Of a DNA stretch of 64,000 nucleotides, positions 15,720 through 24,638 are shown one piece after another. A model generated the notes under the pieces. It was not told the origin of the DNA and did not search any database. It saw nothing but the letters and a program-made list of their open reading frames with translations. This DNA comes from DATATB01 sp036268995 (lineage in GTDB: Bacteria; Planctomycetota; Planctomycetia; Pirellulales; PNKZ01). Each line of letters starts with the position of its first letter. Within the stretch, counting starts at the first letter, position 1. Location of the stretch: assembly GCA_036268995.1 (NCBI GenBank), contig DATATB010000058.1, positions 1-64,000 of the forward strand, in the 5' to 3' direction. The position numbers and the translations under genes were made by a program.

Positions 15720-17173
15720 GTCGGATTGCTGATCTCATCGGCTGCGGCGTCGAGGATGGTGAGGATCCGCGGTAGCCAGTCGCGGTGCTCGGGCTTCATG
15801 ACGCAGGCGCGCAGGCAGGTGATTTCGTCGGCGTCCCAGTGCTGGACTGGCTGGGTCGGCTCGAGCATGGCGCGCGGAAAGGTGGCGAGCGCCAGGTGCA
15901 ACTGGCGGCGCGCGGCGGCTTCGAACAGGCGGCGGGCACGGGCTGATGACTCGCTGGCGGAGGGCGCGCGGATGGCCCAGGTCACGATGTCCAGTTCCGG
16001 CCGCAGGAGCGGGGCGAAGCGCGCGTGGTTTGCGAGGTGCGCGTGCAGGGACAGTGCGGCGTCGCGGCCGGCTTCGAGGCCGCGGGCAAATTCACCGCCG
16101 GGTTCCAGCGGCAGCAGTTCGAGCGTGGCCCAGAGGGCAACGGCCGCGGCGCCGGAGCGCGAACATTCGAGCGAGATTTCGCCGAGATGGCGAGGCGGGC
16201 CATCTTCGTTCCCACCCCTCACCCCCGGCCCGCTCGGCAGAGCTTGTCGAAAGCCCTCTCCCACAAGGGGAGAGGGGGGCAAAGTCGCGGCTGGCGGCGG
16301 GGCGAAATAGGTGTAGGGCGAATCGTGTTGGTAGTAGCGGGCGACGCTGGGGTCGCGGAAGAGCACGCAGCCGCAGCCGTAGGGCTGGAGGCCGTGCTTG
16401 TGCGGATCGATGACGAGCGAGTCGGCCCGGTGCATGCTGTCGAAGGCCGCACGGGCCGGCGGATCGAGATTGCCGGCCAGTTTGAAATAGCCGCCGTAGG
16501 CCGCGTCGACGTGGACGCGCAGCCCATGCACCGCGGCGACGGCCAGGATTTCCGGCAGCGGATCAACGGCGCCAGCGGCCGTGGTTCCCAGGCTGGCCAC
16601 CACGGTGCCGATCTGGCCGGCAGCGGCCAACTCGGCCAGGGCCGCAACGTTCATCCGGCCGGACGCATCGACCGGCACGGCGCAAAACGGCATGTTCAGC
16701 ACGGCCGCCAGCCGCGTGTGCGTGTAGTGGGCTTGAGTCGAAGCGGCCAAGGCTGCGCCCGGCTGCAATTGCCGGGCAATCCACAGGGCCTCGAAGTTTG
16801 CCATCGTGCCGCCGCTGGTCAGATGCCCGAGGTGCTGCCGCCAGCCGACCAGGCCGGCGAGCTTGGCCACCACCTCTTGCTCCATGATCGAGCTGGCCCG
16901 ACCGCCGTCGGCCGCGTGATTGTTGGGGTTGAGAAACATGGCCAGCGCGTAAGCCAGCCGAGCGATTGGGTGCGGCGGCTTGAGCATCTGCCCGATGTAC
17001 AGCGGATGATGATACGGCAGGTTGTCGCGCAACCGATCGGCCGCCGTCAACAACACGCGGCGCATGGCGGTGAAGTCGGCCGGGGGCTGAAACTCGGGCA
17101 AGCCCGAAAAGCCGGCTTCCAACACCCGAGCCGCTTCGGTCAGCAGCGACAAGCTTTCGAGATCGAAGCCCAT
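15698..17173 (-). CDS. PLP-dependent decarboxylase with in-frame repeat insertion
   Basis: A 491-residue group II amino-acid decarboxylase (aromatic-amino-acid/glutamate decarboxylase fold). Seen: HLTSGGTMANFEAL (about 117-130), HVDAAYGGYF (221-230) and the cofactor lysine in VIDPHKHG (K259), then YTYF and HLGEISLECSRSGA. Between YTYF (287-290) and HLGEIS (329) a stretch of about 38 residues is out of place. Residues 297-321 are the translation of a family B dispersed repeat. A family A repeat ends 3 bp before the ATG, displacing any Shine-Dalgarno, and a third repeat supplies the last residues (DHGLHE) and stop. The enzyme core is intact, but expression and activity are uncertain. Confidence 0.85.
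   Translation of the reverse strand: MGFDLESLSLLTEAARVLEAGFSGLPEFQPPADFTAMRRVLLTAADRLRDNLPYHHPLYIGQMLKPPHPIARLAYALAMFLNPNNHAADGGRASSIMEQEVVAKLAGLVGWRQHLGHLTSGGTMANFEALWIARQLQPGAALAASTQAHYTHTRLAAVLNMPFCAVPVDASGRMNVAALAELAAAGQIGTVVASLGTTAAGAVDPLPEILAVAAVHGLRVHVDAAYGGYFKLAGNLDPPARAAFDSMHRADSLVIDPHKHGLQPYGCGCVLFRDPSVARYYQHDSPYTYFAPPPAATLPPSPLVGEGFRQALPSGPGVRGGNEDGPPRHLGEISLECSRSGAAAVALWATLELLPLEPGGEFARGLEAGRDAALSLHAHLANHARFAPLLRPELDIVTWAIRAPSASESSARARRLFEAAARRQLHLALATFPRAMLEPTQPVQHWDADEITCLRACVMKPEHRDWLPRILTILDAAADEISNPTDHGLHE
16211..16284. repeat. Dispersed repeat, family B (copy 2), inside a coding sequence
   Basis: Same element as 8027-8103 and 18253-18330: CCCACCCCTCACCCCCGGCC then CGCTCGGCAGAGCTTGTCGA and AAGCCCTCTCCCACAAGGGG. 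It is in frame within the decarboxylase gene, read on the minus strand as PPSPLVGEGFRQALPSGPG and a few more residues, without a stop codon. Confidence 0.9.
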
Positions 17174-17175
17174 GA

Positions 17176-17277
17176 TGATCGACCGAAAAATAGCTTCCGT
17201 TTTTCTTAAAAACCCCTCACCCTACCCTCTCCCGCAAGGGGAGATGGGTAGCGGAGAAGCGATTTTTCGGTCGATCA
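17176..17277. repeat. Dispersed repeat, family A (copy 1), perfect 15-bp terminal inverted repeats
   Basis: A 102-bp element bounded by TGATCGACCGAAAAA and TTTTTCGGTCGATCA. The centre carries CCCTCTCCCGCAAGGGGAGA. The left end is 3 bp from the decarboxylase start codon. Related copies are at 46989-47081 and 58392-58491. There is no coding capacity, so it is a non-autonomous, MITE-like element or a structured RNA/DNA hairpin. Confidence 0.9.
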
Positions 17278-17294
17278 TAAGCAGCATGCACGTG

Positions 17295-18146
17295 TCATCG
17301 CTTGAGGGCAGCTTCGATGGCGGTGGCCACTTGCTGGCCCAGCAGCGCGTAGCCTTCGCCGTTGGGATGTACGTCGTTGGATTTCATGACGCGGTTTTGC
17401 TGCGGCAGGAGCGTGGCGTAGAGATCGTCGATCGCGATGCCGTGGCGCTGCATGATGGCGGCCGCGACTCGATTGCGCTCGACGATCGCCGCGGGCATGT
17501 CGGGGCCGTCTTTCGTACCGGCCGGCACCGGCGTGGTGCTAGCCCAAACGAGTTTTGCGCCGGTTTTTTGCAGCCGGGCGATGATCTGCTCGAGCCGCTG
17601 CCCGTACAAGTCGATCGGCGTTTTGCGATCGTGGATGCCGAAGTTGAAATGAATCACGTCCCAATGGCCGTCGCCGAGCCAGACATCGATTTTTTTCAAG
17701 CCGTTGGCCGTCGGGCCGCAGTTTTCGGGCGCTTTGTGGACGTTGGCTTTGCCGGCCAGCGCCTTGCGCGTGGGCAGTGTGTAGCCGCCGGAAATCGAAT
17801 CGCCGATGAGCAGCACGCGCGGCAGCTTGCGATCGTCCCGGACAAAGTCCCAGCACGACGAGCGGCCTTCGACGCGCAGGCGTTTGTGAATCGGCAAGTA
17901 AAAGTTGCCCAGGTTCTGCTCGAGCGTCCGCTCCCAAGCCTGCTGATCGGCAGGCAAGGCGGCGACCAGGGCCTGGTACTTCTGCGTGATGGCCGCGTCT
18001 TCGGCCGCCTTCTTGGCAGCGGCTTCCTGAGCGTTGGTGGGCTCGGTTGAGGCTGGCTTTTTGTCGGCGGCGTGGATTGGCGCGAGCGAGAGGCAGGTCG
18101 CGCCGAGGAAGAGCAGGCAGGCAAGGGCAGGGCGGAAGGCGAGCAC
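17295..18146 (-). CDS. Exported SGNH/GDSL hydrolase
   Basis: A 283-residue protein from GTG 18146, which begins a signal peptide (LAFRPALACLLFLGATCLSL). The longest frame starts further upstream but runs through a dispersed repeat and is not credible. A helical Ala/Lys-rich spacer is followed by the SGNH blocks: VLLIGDSISGGY (nucleophile Ser), HFNFGIHD (block III Asn) and SNDVHPNGEGY (block V Asp-x-x-His). These enzymes hydrolyse esters, often acetyl groups on carbohydrates; the substrate is not evident. It is divergent from the serine hydrolase gene at 18480. Confidence 0.85.
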   Translation of the reverse strand: MLAFRPALACLLFLGATCLSLAPIHAADKKPASTEPTNAQEAAAKKAAEDAAITQKYQALVAALPADQQAWERTLEQNLGNFYLPIHKRLRVEGRSSCWDFVRDDRKLPRVLLIGDSISGGYTLPTRKALAGKANVHKAPENCGPTANGLKKIDVWLGDGHWDVIHFNFGIHDRKTPIDLYGQRLEQIIARLQKTGAKLVWASTTPVPAGTKDGPDMPAAIVERNRVAAAIMQRHGIAIDDLYATLLPQQNRVMKSNDVHPNGEGYALLGQQVATAIEAALKR

Positions 18147-18479
18147 GCGGGGGTTCCTGGTGGTGAGAGGATTGGCGGGTATTGTAGTCGAGCGCGAGGG
18201 AGTGTTGTACTGGTGCGGCGTTTTGCGCGATGAGGGTGACCGGGAGTCGAGGGTGCTCCTACCCCTCACCCCCGACCCGCTCGGCTGAGCTCGCCGCAAG
18301 CCCTCTCCCACAAGGGGCGAGGGGGGAAGAAGCTGCCGCTCTCCTGCGCGCCGAGACGGGAGCACGCACGCGGTAAACGGCGATCGCCAGTTCGACCGCC
18401 TCGTTTACAAGCCGCGCGCCAGCGCCAATAATCCAACGGCATAAACAGGCCCGCCCACCGTGCCCGAGGAGTCGTAGCG
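18147..18479. other. 333-bp divergent intergenic region
   Basis: This region separates the start of the SGNH hydrolase from the serine hydrolase gene, so both promoters should lie here. It contains a family B repeat at 18253-18330. I see no convincing -35/-10 pair. Confidence 0.5.
18253..18330. repeat. Dispersed repeat, family B (copy 3)
   Basis: It carries ACCCCTCACCCCCGACCCGC, then TCGGCTGAGCTCGCCGCAAG and CCCTCTCCCACAAGGGGCGA, nearly identical to the complement of 8027-8103 and close to 16211-16284. It lies in the divergent promoter region. Confidence 0.85.
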
Positions 18480-19538
18480 ATGCATGCCGCAGTGAGTCGC
18501 AAGATGATGTTGGTCCTGGCCGTGATCCTGGGTTGCGCGATGCCGGCGGCACGGGGCGCCGAGCCGACCGCCTGGCCCGTGCCCGATTGGCAGACGGCAC
18601 GGCCGGCGGAAGTCGGGCTCTCGGCCGCCGGGCTGGCCAAGGTTCGCGAGTGGCACGAGAAAAACGGCAGTAAGACCGGCCTGGTCGTGCGGCATGGCCG
18701 CGTGGCTGCCGAGTGGTATTTTGGCGATGCCGCGGCCAGCACCAAGTATCTCGTGTTCTCGACGAGCAAATCGTTCGCCAGCACGGCTGCCGGCCTGCTC
18801 ATCACCGATGGCAAGCTGAAGCTCGACACGACTGTCGGCGAGGTCCTCCCGGATGTGAAGCCGGACGGCAAACGGGCCGTGACCGTCAAGCAACTGCTCA
18901 GTATGACCTCGGGCGTACACAACAAGCCGCTCAACGACGAGCCGAAGGTTTTTAGTTATTCGCTGTACGAAGCGCCGATGGATTATCCGCCGGGCAGCAA
19001 GTGGGACTACAACAATTGCGGCCTCTCGCTGCTCAGCCCGGTGATCAAAAAAACGTCGGGACAGGAGCTGGACCAGCTTCTGGACAAGCGAATCTTTCAG
19101 CCGATCGGCATTCGCCGCGACGATTGGAGCTGGGACCAGGTGGAAGGACGCACGCTGCCCTACTCGGGCCTGCACATCACGGCCCGAGCGCTGGCGCGCT
19201 TCGGCTTGTTGTTTCTGAATCGCGGGCAGTGGCAGGACCAGCAGCTCCTGCCGGCCGATTGGGTGAAAGAAGCGACCGCCCCGTCGCAAGCGATGAACAA
19301 GGCGTACGGCTACCTGTGGTGGAACAACACGACCGGCCGCTGGCCCACGGTGCCGCGCGACGCGTACGCTGCGTTGGGCCACCTCGACAACGACATGCTG
19401 ATCGTGCCGAGCCTGGATTTGATCGTCGTGCGGCAGGTGGGCGACGATCCGGCCTCGAAAGGCAAAAAGCGCGACATCGGCCAGCTTTGGTCGCTGGCGG
19501 TCGAAGCGGTCCAAACACCCGGCATGGCCCGCCGCTGA
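18480..19538 (+). CDS. Exported serine hydrolase (class C beta-lactamase fold)
   Basis: A 352-residue protein with a signal peptide (KMMLVLAVILGCAMPAARGA). The active-site SxxK is S94-T-S-K97 in FSTSKSFAST, and a YxN tyrosine motif occurs in KWDYNNCGLSLLS (about residue 177). The C-terminal third has the expected YGYLWW and GHLDNDMLIVPSLDLIVV. The fold includes DD-peptidases, esterases and 6-aminohexanoate-dimer hydrolases; the sequence does not decide the substrate. A dispersed-repeat word begins 22 bp after the stop. Confidence 0.88.
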   Translation: MHAAVSRKMMLVLAVILGCAMPAARGAEPTAWPVPDWQTARPAEVGLSAAGLAKVREWHEKNGSKTGLVVRHGRVAAEWYFGDAAASTKYLVFSTSKSFASTAAGLLITDGKLKLDTTVGEVLPDVKPDGKRAVTVKQLLSMTSGVHNKPLNDEPKVFSYSLYEAPMDYPPGSKWDYNNCGLSLLSPVIKKTSGQELDQLLDKRIFQPIGIRRDDWSWDQVEGRTLPYSGLHITARALARFGLLFLNRGQWQDQQLLPADWVKEATAPSQAMNKAYGYLWWNNTTGRWPTVPRDAYAALGHLDNDMLIVPSLDLIVVRQVGDDPASKGKKRDIGQLWSLAVEAVQTPGMARR

Positions 19539-19559
19539 GTTGGTTCAGCACGCCGCCGA

Positions 19560-19593
19560 AGCGGACTCCCCGGGCTTACGCCCTGGGGCTCGC
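19560..19593. repeat. Dispersed repeat word after the serine hydrolase
   Basis: GCGGACTCCCCGGGCTTACG then CCCTGGGGCTCGCC. The 34 bases differ from the copy at 10403-10436 at only a few positions. Both copies sit at the 3' end of a plus-strand gene. Confidence 0.75.
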
Positions 19594-19681
19594 CAAGAAT
19601 GCGTAGGATGACCAAATAGCCCCGGTAGCGGAATTCGTGAGAATTCCGACGAGCGATCGCTTAAGACCCAGTCTTGTCTAA

Positions 19682-20515
19682 TCACCGGGCCTTGGAAACC
19701 GACTGGCCGGGGCTGGTGGCTGCCGGGCTGTTGACGGGCGGCTCGGTCTTGGGTTGCGATTCGGCGGCCCGAACCGATTGTTCGGCGGCGGCCATGGCCA
19801 TGTTGATTTCGGCCGGATCAAAATAGGGATACGACGTGCCGTCGGCCCGTTGGATTTGCTTTTCGGCCAGTTGTTGCCAGCTCATGCCGCTGTTGAGATG
19901 CCAGGCCGCGGCCTGGGCCACGCGCTGCGGAATCGTGCCCAACATGCCGCAGAGTTCGCGGACGCCGGACTTGGTGGTCACGCTGTCGATGGGCTGCAAT
20001 TGGTAAGTGGCCGTGGGGCGCGGTTCGGCCTTGCCATGATCGAGGCAGACGCACGGCACCTTGAATTCGGCAACCTTTTCGGGAGCGACATTAAACATGC
20101 CGCCACCGCCGCCGCCCATGCCGCCCATGCCGCCGCCGCCCATGCCGCCGCCGCCCATGCCCATTCCCATGCTCTGCATGCCGCCCATGCCGCCGCGCGA
20201 ACCGCCCATGCCGCCGCCCATACCGCCGAGCTGAGCCAGGATGGGCACTGCGCCGGCCGCTTTGGGCAGCGCGATTCGCAGTGGCTTGTCCGTCTTGTTC
20301 TTGATGAAAACGCGGCCGGTGGTCGAGTCCTTGGGAATGAACTTGACCTCGATCTGTCCGGCCTTGATGCCGGCGAACATCTCGACGCTATCGGCGGTCT
20401 GCTGATCGGCCGGCTTGGCTGTATCGGCCGCTCGCGACAGCGCGCTACCGGCTACAAGGCCCAGACCCGTCACCAAAGCGAATGTCAACGTCCGCCCGAA
20501 CCTGACCTGGCGCAT
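19682..20515 (-). CDS. Exported Gly/Met-rich protein
   Basis: A 277-residue protein from Met 20515, which opens a signal peptide (LTFALVTGLGLVAGSALSRA). Residues about 85-145 are an almost pure Gly-Met stretch with units such as GGMGG, MGMGMGG and GGGMGGMG, encoded by GCC-rich tandem repeats near 20100-20225. It is flanked by a small beta-type domain (IEVKFIPKDSTTGRVFI) and a C-terminal domain with three cysteines (VPCVCLDHG and ELCGMLG). Methionine-rich exported segments can bind copper, but that is only a possibility here. No family is recognised. Confidence 0.7.
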   Translation of the reverse strand: MRQVRFGRTLTFALVTGLGLVAGSALSRAADTAKPADQQTADSVEMFAGIKAGQIEVKFIPKDSTTGRVFIKNKTDKPLRIALPKAAGAVPILAQLGGMGGGMGGSRGGMGGMQSMGMGMGGGGMGGGGMGGMGGGGGGMFNVAPEKVAEFKVPCVCLDHGKAEPRPTATYQLQPIDSVTTKSGVRELCGMLGTIPQRVAQAAAWHLNSGMSWQQLAEKQIQRADGTSYPYFDPAEINMAMAAAEQSVRAAESQPKTEPPVNSPAATSPGQSVSKAR

Positions 20516-20740
20516 GGATCGCTCCGGAAAAAAATGAAGACAAGCTCGTGGTCGGCCAAGGACGAAAAACGGTCGCCGGCCGGGACGAACCCCGGCGCAT
20601 GGGCGCAAACCTGCCGCCAGCTTTACTCCAGCCTAGTTGGGCCGCCCGTTTTTTCCAAGCGAAAACCTGGGGGAATTGGGGCACGCCACTGCCGGCACGG
20701 CTCATAAATGAGCCGGCTAGAAGACATGCGCCGTCGTGTA

Positions 20741-22177
20741 TTACGCCAGGATGTCGTGGATCACGTGGCCGTGGACGTCGGTGAGGCGGAAGTCGCGGCC
20801 GGAGTAGCGGTAGGTCAGCTTTTCGTGGTCCAGGCCCATGAGGTGCAGGATCGTGGCGTGCAGATCGTGCACATGGGTACGGTTTTCCACAGCCGCCAGG
20901 CCAAACCGGTCGGTCGCGCCGTAGCTCATGCCGCCTTTGACGCCGGCACCGGCCAGCCAGGTGGTGTAGCCATAGTGATCGTGATCGCGGCCCTTGGCGC
21001 CTTCGGAAGTCGGAGCGCGGCCGAACTCGCCGCCCCAGACGACGAGCGTCTCGTCCAGCAGCCCCAAGCGTTTGAGATCGGTCAGCAACCCGGCGATGCC
21101 CTGGTCGCAGGCCTGGGCCAGCTTGGCATGGCCTTTTTCGATTTCGTTGTGGCCCGTGTCCCAGGCAATGTCGTAGCCGTCGATCGATAGCGACAACTGC
21201 ACGACGCGCACGCCCCGCTCGATCAGCCGCCGGGCCAGCAGGCAGCCCTTGGCGTACTCGCCCTCACCGTACAGGTCGAGCGTCGCTTTGGTCTCGCCGG
21301 AAATATCAAACGCCTCGGGCACCGACATTTGCATGCGGAAGGCCATCTCCATCGCCGCGATGCGGGCTTCCAGGCTCGCATCGTGCTGCTGGCGGTCGGC
21401 GTGCAAACGATTCAACCGGCCCAGCAGTTCGATCTGGGCACGCTGGCTGTCGGCCACGACGAAGCCGTTGGTCAGATCCCGCATCACGCTTTCGGGCTTC
21501 ATCTTGGCGATGTTGGCATAGCAGCCGGCATAAGCGCCGGGCAGGAAGCTGTTGCCCCAGTTGCTGAGCCCGCCCCTCGGCTGCGCTCTGGGCGACATGG
21601 CGACGAAGCCCGGCAGGTTCTGGTTTTCGGTGCCCAAACCATAGACGAGCCACGCACCCATGCTCGGCCGCGTGGGCTGCAAGTGGCCGATGTTGGCCAT
21701 CAGAATGGCGCCGGCGTGCTCCGGAATGTCGGTGTGCATCGAGTGGATGAAGCAGATATCGTCCACGCACTCGGCCACGTGCGGAAAGATGTCGCTCACC
21801 CATTTGCCGCACTGCCCGTACTGCTTGAACTTGTACGGCGAGGGGAACAGACCGTTCTTGGTGTTCCGCAGCGATTTGCGATCCACTTCGGCCGGCCGCT
21901 GACCGGCATAAGCCGCGATGTCGGGCTTGTAGTCGAACGTATCGACCTGAGAAGGCCCGCCGGGCATGAACAATTGAATCACGCGTTTGGCCTTGGGCGC
22001 GAAATGCGGTGCCCGCACCGCCAGGGGCGAACCGGCGCCGCCCGCGGCCAATCCTGCATCGGCCGCCAGCGCGGGTTCGGCCGCGAGCGCAGCCAGGCCC
22101 AGCGTGCCAAAGCCGGCTCCGATCCGAGCCAGCGCATCGCGACGGGAAACAGGCAGCGTCGGATCGCGGTGAAACAT
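20741..22177 (-). CDS. DUF1501 exported protein paired with a PSD1 cytochrome
   Basis: A 478-residue protein. The N-terminus SRRDALARIGAGFGTLGLAA is a twin-arginine-type signal. Core: RVIQLFMPGGPSQVDTFDYK, CVDDICFIHSMHTDIPEHAG, TLVVWGGEFGRAPTSEGAKG and GRDHDHYGYTTWLAG, all DUF1501 features of the alkaline-phosphatase/sulfatase superfamily. It begins 27 bp after the PSD1 gene on the same strand. This gene pair is a hallmark of planctomycete genomes and is thought to work on polymeric carbohydrate, without direct proof. Confidence 0.94.
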   Translation of the reverse strand: MFHRDPTLPVSRRDALARIGAGFGTLGLAALAAEPALAADAGLAAGGAGSPLAVRAPHFAPKAKRVIQLFMPGGPSQVDTFDYKPDIAAYAGQRPAEVDRKSLRNTKNGLFPSPYKFKQYGQCGKWVSDIFPHVAECVDDICFIHSMHTDIPEHAGAILMANIGHLQPTRPSMGAWLVYGLGTENQNLPGFVAMSPRAQPRGGLSNWGNSFLPGAYAGCYANIAKMKPESVMRDLTNGFVVADSQRAQIELLGRLNRLHADRQQHDASLEARIAAMEMAFRMQMSVPEAFDISGETKATLDLYGEGEYAKGCLLARRLIERGVRVVQLSLSIDGYDIAWDTGHNEIEKGHAKLAQACDQGIAGLLTDLKRLGLLDETLVVWGGEFGRAPTSEGAKGRDHDHYGYTTWLAGAGVKGGMSYGATDRFGLAAVENRTHVHDLHATILHLMGLDHEKLTYRYSGRDFRLTDVHGHVIHDILA

Positions 22178-22204
22178 GGCGTTTTGACCCTCGCGTCGGG
22201 CGTT

Positions 22205-24562
22205 TTATTCCAAATACATCAATTCGCTGGCGCTCAACAGCACCTGGGCATATTGCTCCCAGACGCTCAGCCGGTCGTCGTCGGCCGGTGGGCTGTCGAG
22301 AAACGCCAGGCCCAATTCCAGTTCCTCGGCCGTCGCCGGCCGGCCGTACAACAGCAGGTAGGCCCGGCGAATGCGGGCCGGCTGGTCGCTCGCCTCGCTG
22401 GCCAATCGCGTCGACAGTGCCTTGGCCCTGGCCGCCATGAACGAACTGTTCATCATGAACAGCGACTGCTGCGGCACGATGCTGGCCGCCCGGCCTTCGC
22501 TCGTGGCCCGAGGCACCGGAAAATCGAACAGCCGCAAAAACGTGTCGGACGAGAACTCATCACCATTGCGGCTGACGGCCGCATACAGCGTCCGGCGCCG
22601 GCTGCCGCCAATATCGCTGATCGACGGGCCGCCAAGCGCCGGGTCCAGCTCGCCGGTTGCCTTGAGCAGCGCGTCGCGCCAAGCTTCGACATCCAAGCGC
22701 CGCGGGCTCATGCGCCACAACAGCCGGTTGTCGCCGTCGACGGCCAGCGCCCGCTCGTCGGCGGCGCTGGACATCTGATACGTGGCCGACAGCACGATCG
22801 CGCGGTGCAGTTGCTTGAGCGACCAGCCGTAATCGCCGGCGCTGGTGCCGCGGAACCTGGCGGCCAGCCAGTCCAGCAGCTCAGGATGCGACGGCTTTTC
22901 CCCCAGCGTGCCAAAATTGCTGGCCGTGCGCACCAGGCCCGTGCCGAAGTATTGCTGCCACACGCGATTGACCATCACGCGTGCCGTGAGCGGATTCTGC
23001 GGACTGACCAACGCATCGGCCAGATCCAGCCGGCCGCTGCCGCGCGTAAAAGGTGGCGGATCGTCGCCCGCGATGATGTGCAGGAAGCGACGCGGCGCTA
23101 CGGGCCCTGGCCGCTGCAAGTTGCCGCGGATGGCCACGTGCATGTCTTCGCTGCCGCGATCGGCCAGCGTGTGGACGAAGGGATATTTGTCGGGGGCCTT
23201 GCTCTTGAGCTGATCGATTTCGGCAGTCAATTCTTTCATGCGCCGCTGCTCATCGGCGGTCAATTTGCGGTTGGCCGCGTTGCGAGCGCGGAACTTGATC
23301 GCTTTGCGCTCTTTTTCGAGCTTGTCGATTTGTTTCTTGGTCTCGTTGTAAGCTTTGACGATTTCCGGCGGAGCCAGCGGCATTTCGTCAACGGTGGTGT
23401 TGTTGAACACCCCGGCCAGCGAGTAATAGTCCACCTGCGGGTAAGGATCGAAGCGATGATCGTGGCAACGCGCGCAAGCCACGGTGAGCGCGAGCAGCCC
23501 GCGCGTGAGCGTATCGACGCGATCGTCGAGCGTTTCGCTCTTGGCCTGGCTGATGGCCTCCAAGTCGCCGCCGTCGCTGATGTAAGTCGGTCCCAGCGCC
23601 AGAAAGCCAGTCGCCACGGAATGCTCGTTGCCAAGCAGATCGCCGGCCACCTGGCGGCGCACAAACTCGTCGTACGGCAGATCATGATTCAGCGCCGCGA
23701 CGACCCAATCGCGATAGCGCCAGGCATTGGGCAGCGCCGCACTATCCAAGAAGCTGCCATGGCCGTCGCTATAGCGGGCCACGTCCAGCCAGTGCCGACC
23801 CCAGCGCTCGCCATAGGCGGGCGAAGCCAGCAGCCGATCGACGAGCTGCGTCACCGCCGCATCGCGATCGCGCGCGACTGCCCGCTCGAAACGGTCGGCT
23901 TCTTCCGGCGTCGGCGGCAAGCCGGTCAGGTCGATGCACAGCCGTCGCAATAGCACGCGCGGCTCGGCCGGACGATTGGGGCTGAGGCCTGCGGCTTCGA
24001 GCCGGGCGAGAACGAAATAGTCGATCTCATGCTTGGGCCACGCGCGATCGCGCACGGCCGGCAGCGCCGGATCGGCGATCGGCTGCCAGGCCCAATGAGC
24101 CTTGCGCAGTGCCGGCCAGTCGTAGGTTTTGCCCGCTGCGATGGGCTGTTCGTCCGCTTCGCCGGGCCAGGGAGCTCCCAGTTCGACCCATTTCACGAGC
24201 ACCGCCACCTGGTTGGCCGAGAGTTTGCCGGTGGGCGGCATTTCGCTCGTCTGCCAGCGAATGGCTTGGATCAGGTTGCTGGCCTCGGGCTTGCCGGGCA
24301 CGATCGCCTGGCCCGAGTCGCCGCCCGCCAGCGCCGCCTGCCGCGAATCGAGCCGCAGCCCGCCTTGCAGCACTTTGGCTTTCGCGCTGTGGCACTTGTA
24401 GCAATGCTCGGCCAGCAGCGGCCGCACCTGCGACTCGAAGAATTCGGCCTGCTCAGGCGTCATTTCGTCGGCCAATAGCCAGCCGGGCAGCGCGGCGCAG
24501 ATCGCCAGGCCGGCGATCATCGTGCGGAGATCGTGAAGGCGCAGTCGCAACACGGGCGGCAC
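22205..24562 (-). CDS. PSD1 and planctomycete cytochrome c domain protein
   Basis: A 785-residue exported protein. After the signal (LAICAALPGWLLA) comes the planctomycete cytochrome C domain with heme motif CYKCH (about residue 56), then DUF1549 (PSCyt2: DYFVLARLEAAGLSPNRPA, RWGRHWLDVARYSDGHGS) with a second His/Cys site VACARCHDHRFDPY. A helical linker (about 400-440) leads to DUF1553 (PSD1: NPLTARVMVNRVWQQYFGTG, FSSDTFLRLFDFPVPR). Predicted to be periplasmic with a redox role inferred from heme binding; the actual reaction is unknown. The DUF1501 partner follows. Confidence 0.95.
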   Translation of the reverse strand: MPPVLRLRLHDLRTMIAGLAICAALPGWLLADEMTPEQAEFFESQVRPLLAEHCYKCHSAKAKVLQGGLRLDSRQAALAGGDSGQAIVPGKPEASNLIQAIRWQTSEMPPTGKLSANQVAVLVKWVELGAPWPGEADEQPIAAGKTYDWPALRKAHWAWQPIADPALPAVRDRAWPKHEIDYFVLARLEAAGLSPNRPAEPRVLLRRLCIDLTGLPPTPEEADRFERAVARDRDAAVTQLVDRLLASPAYGERWGRHWLDVARYSDGHGSFLDSAALPNAWRYRDWVVAALNHDLPYDEFVRRQVAGDLLGNEHSVATGFLALGPTYISDGGDLEAISQAKSETLDDRVDTLTRGLLALTVACARCHDHRFDPYPQVDYYSLAGVFNNTTVDEMPLAPPEIVKAYNETKKQIDKLEKERKAIKFRARNAANRKLTADEQRRMKELTAEIDQLKSKAPDKYPFVHTLADRGSEDMHVAIRGNLQRPGPVAPRRFLHIIAGDDPPPFTRGSGRLDLADALVSPQNPLTARVMVNRVWQQYFGTGLVRTASNFGTLGEKPSHPELLDWLAARFRGTSAGDYGWSLKQLHRAIVLSATYQMSSAADERALAVDGDNRLLWRMSPRRLDVEAWRDALLKATGELDPALGGPSISDIGGSRRRTLYAAVSRNGDEFSSDTFLRLFDFPVPRATSEGRAASIVPQQSLFMMNSSFMAARAKALSTRLASEASDQPARIRRAYLLLYGRPATAEELELGLAFLDSPPADDDRLSVWEQYAQVLLSASELMYLE

Positions 24563-24638
24563 CTCAACAACTGCTAGCTGTCAGTCCCGGCTTGCTGGCA
24601 GGACGCCAGCGGCCGCGACTCGGGGGTAGGGCTGGACG

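Noticed and set aside
21329..23953. An 874-codon open frame on the plus strand, opposite the DUF1501 and PSD1 genes
   Set aside because: It is antisense to two clearly conserved genes, has low-complexity Arg/Gln/Gly-rich composition typical of a high-GC shadow frame, and no domain or ribosome-binding site.
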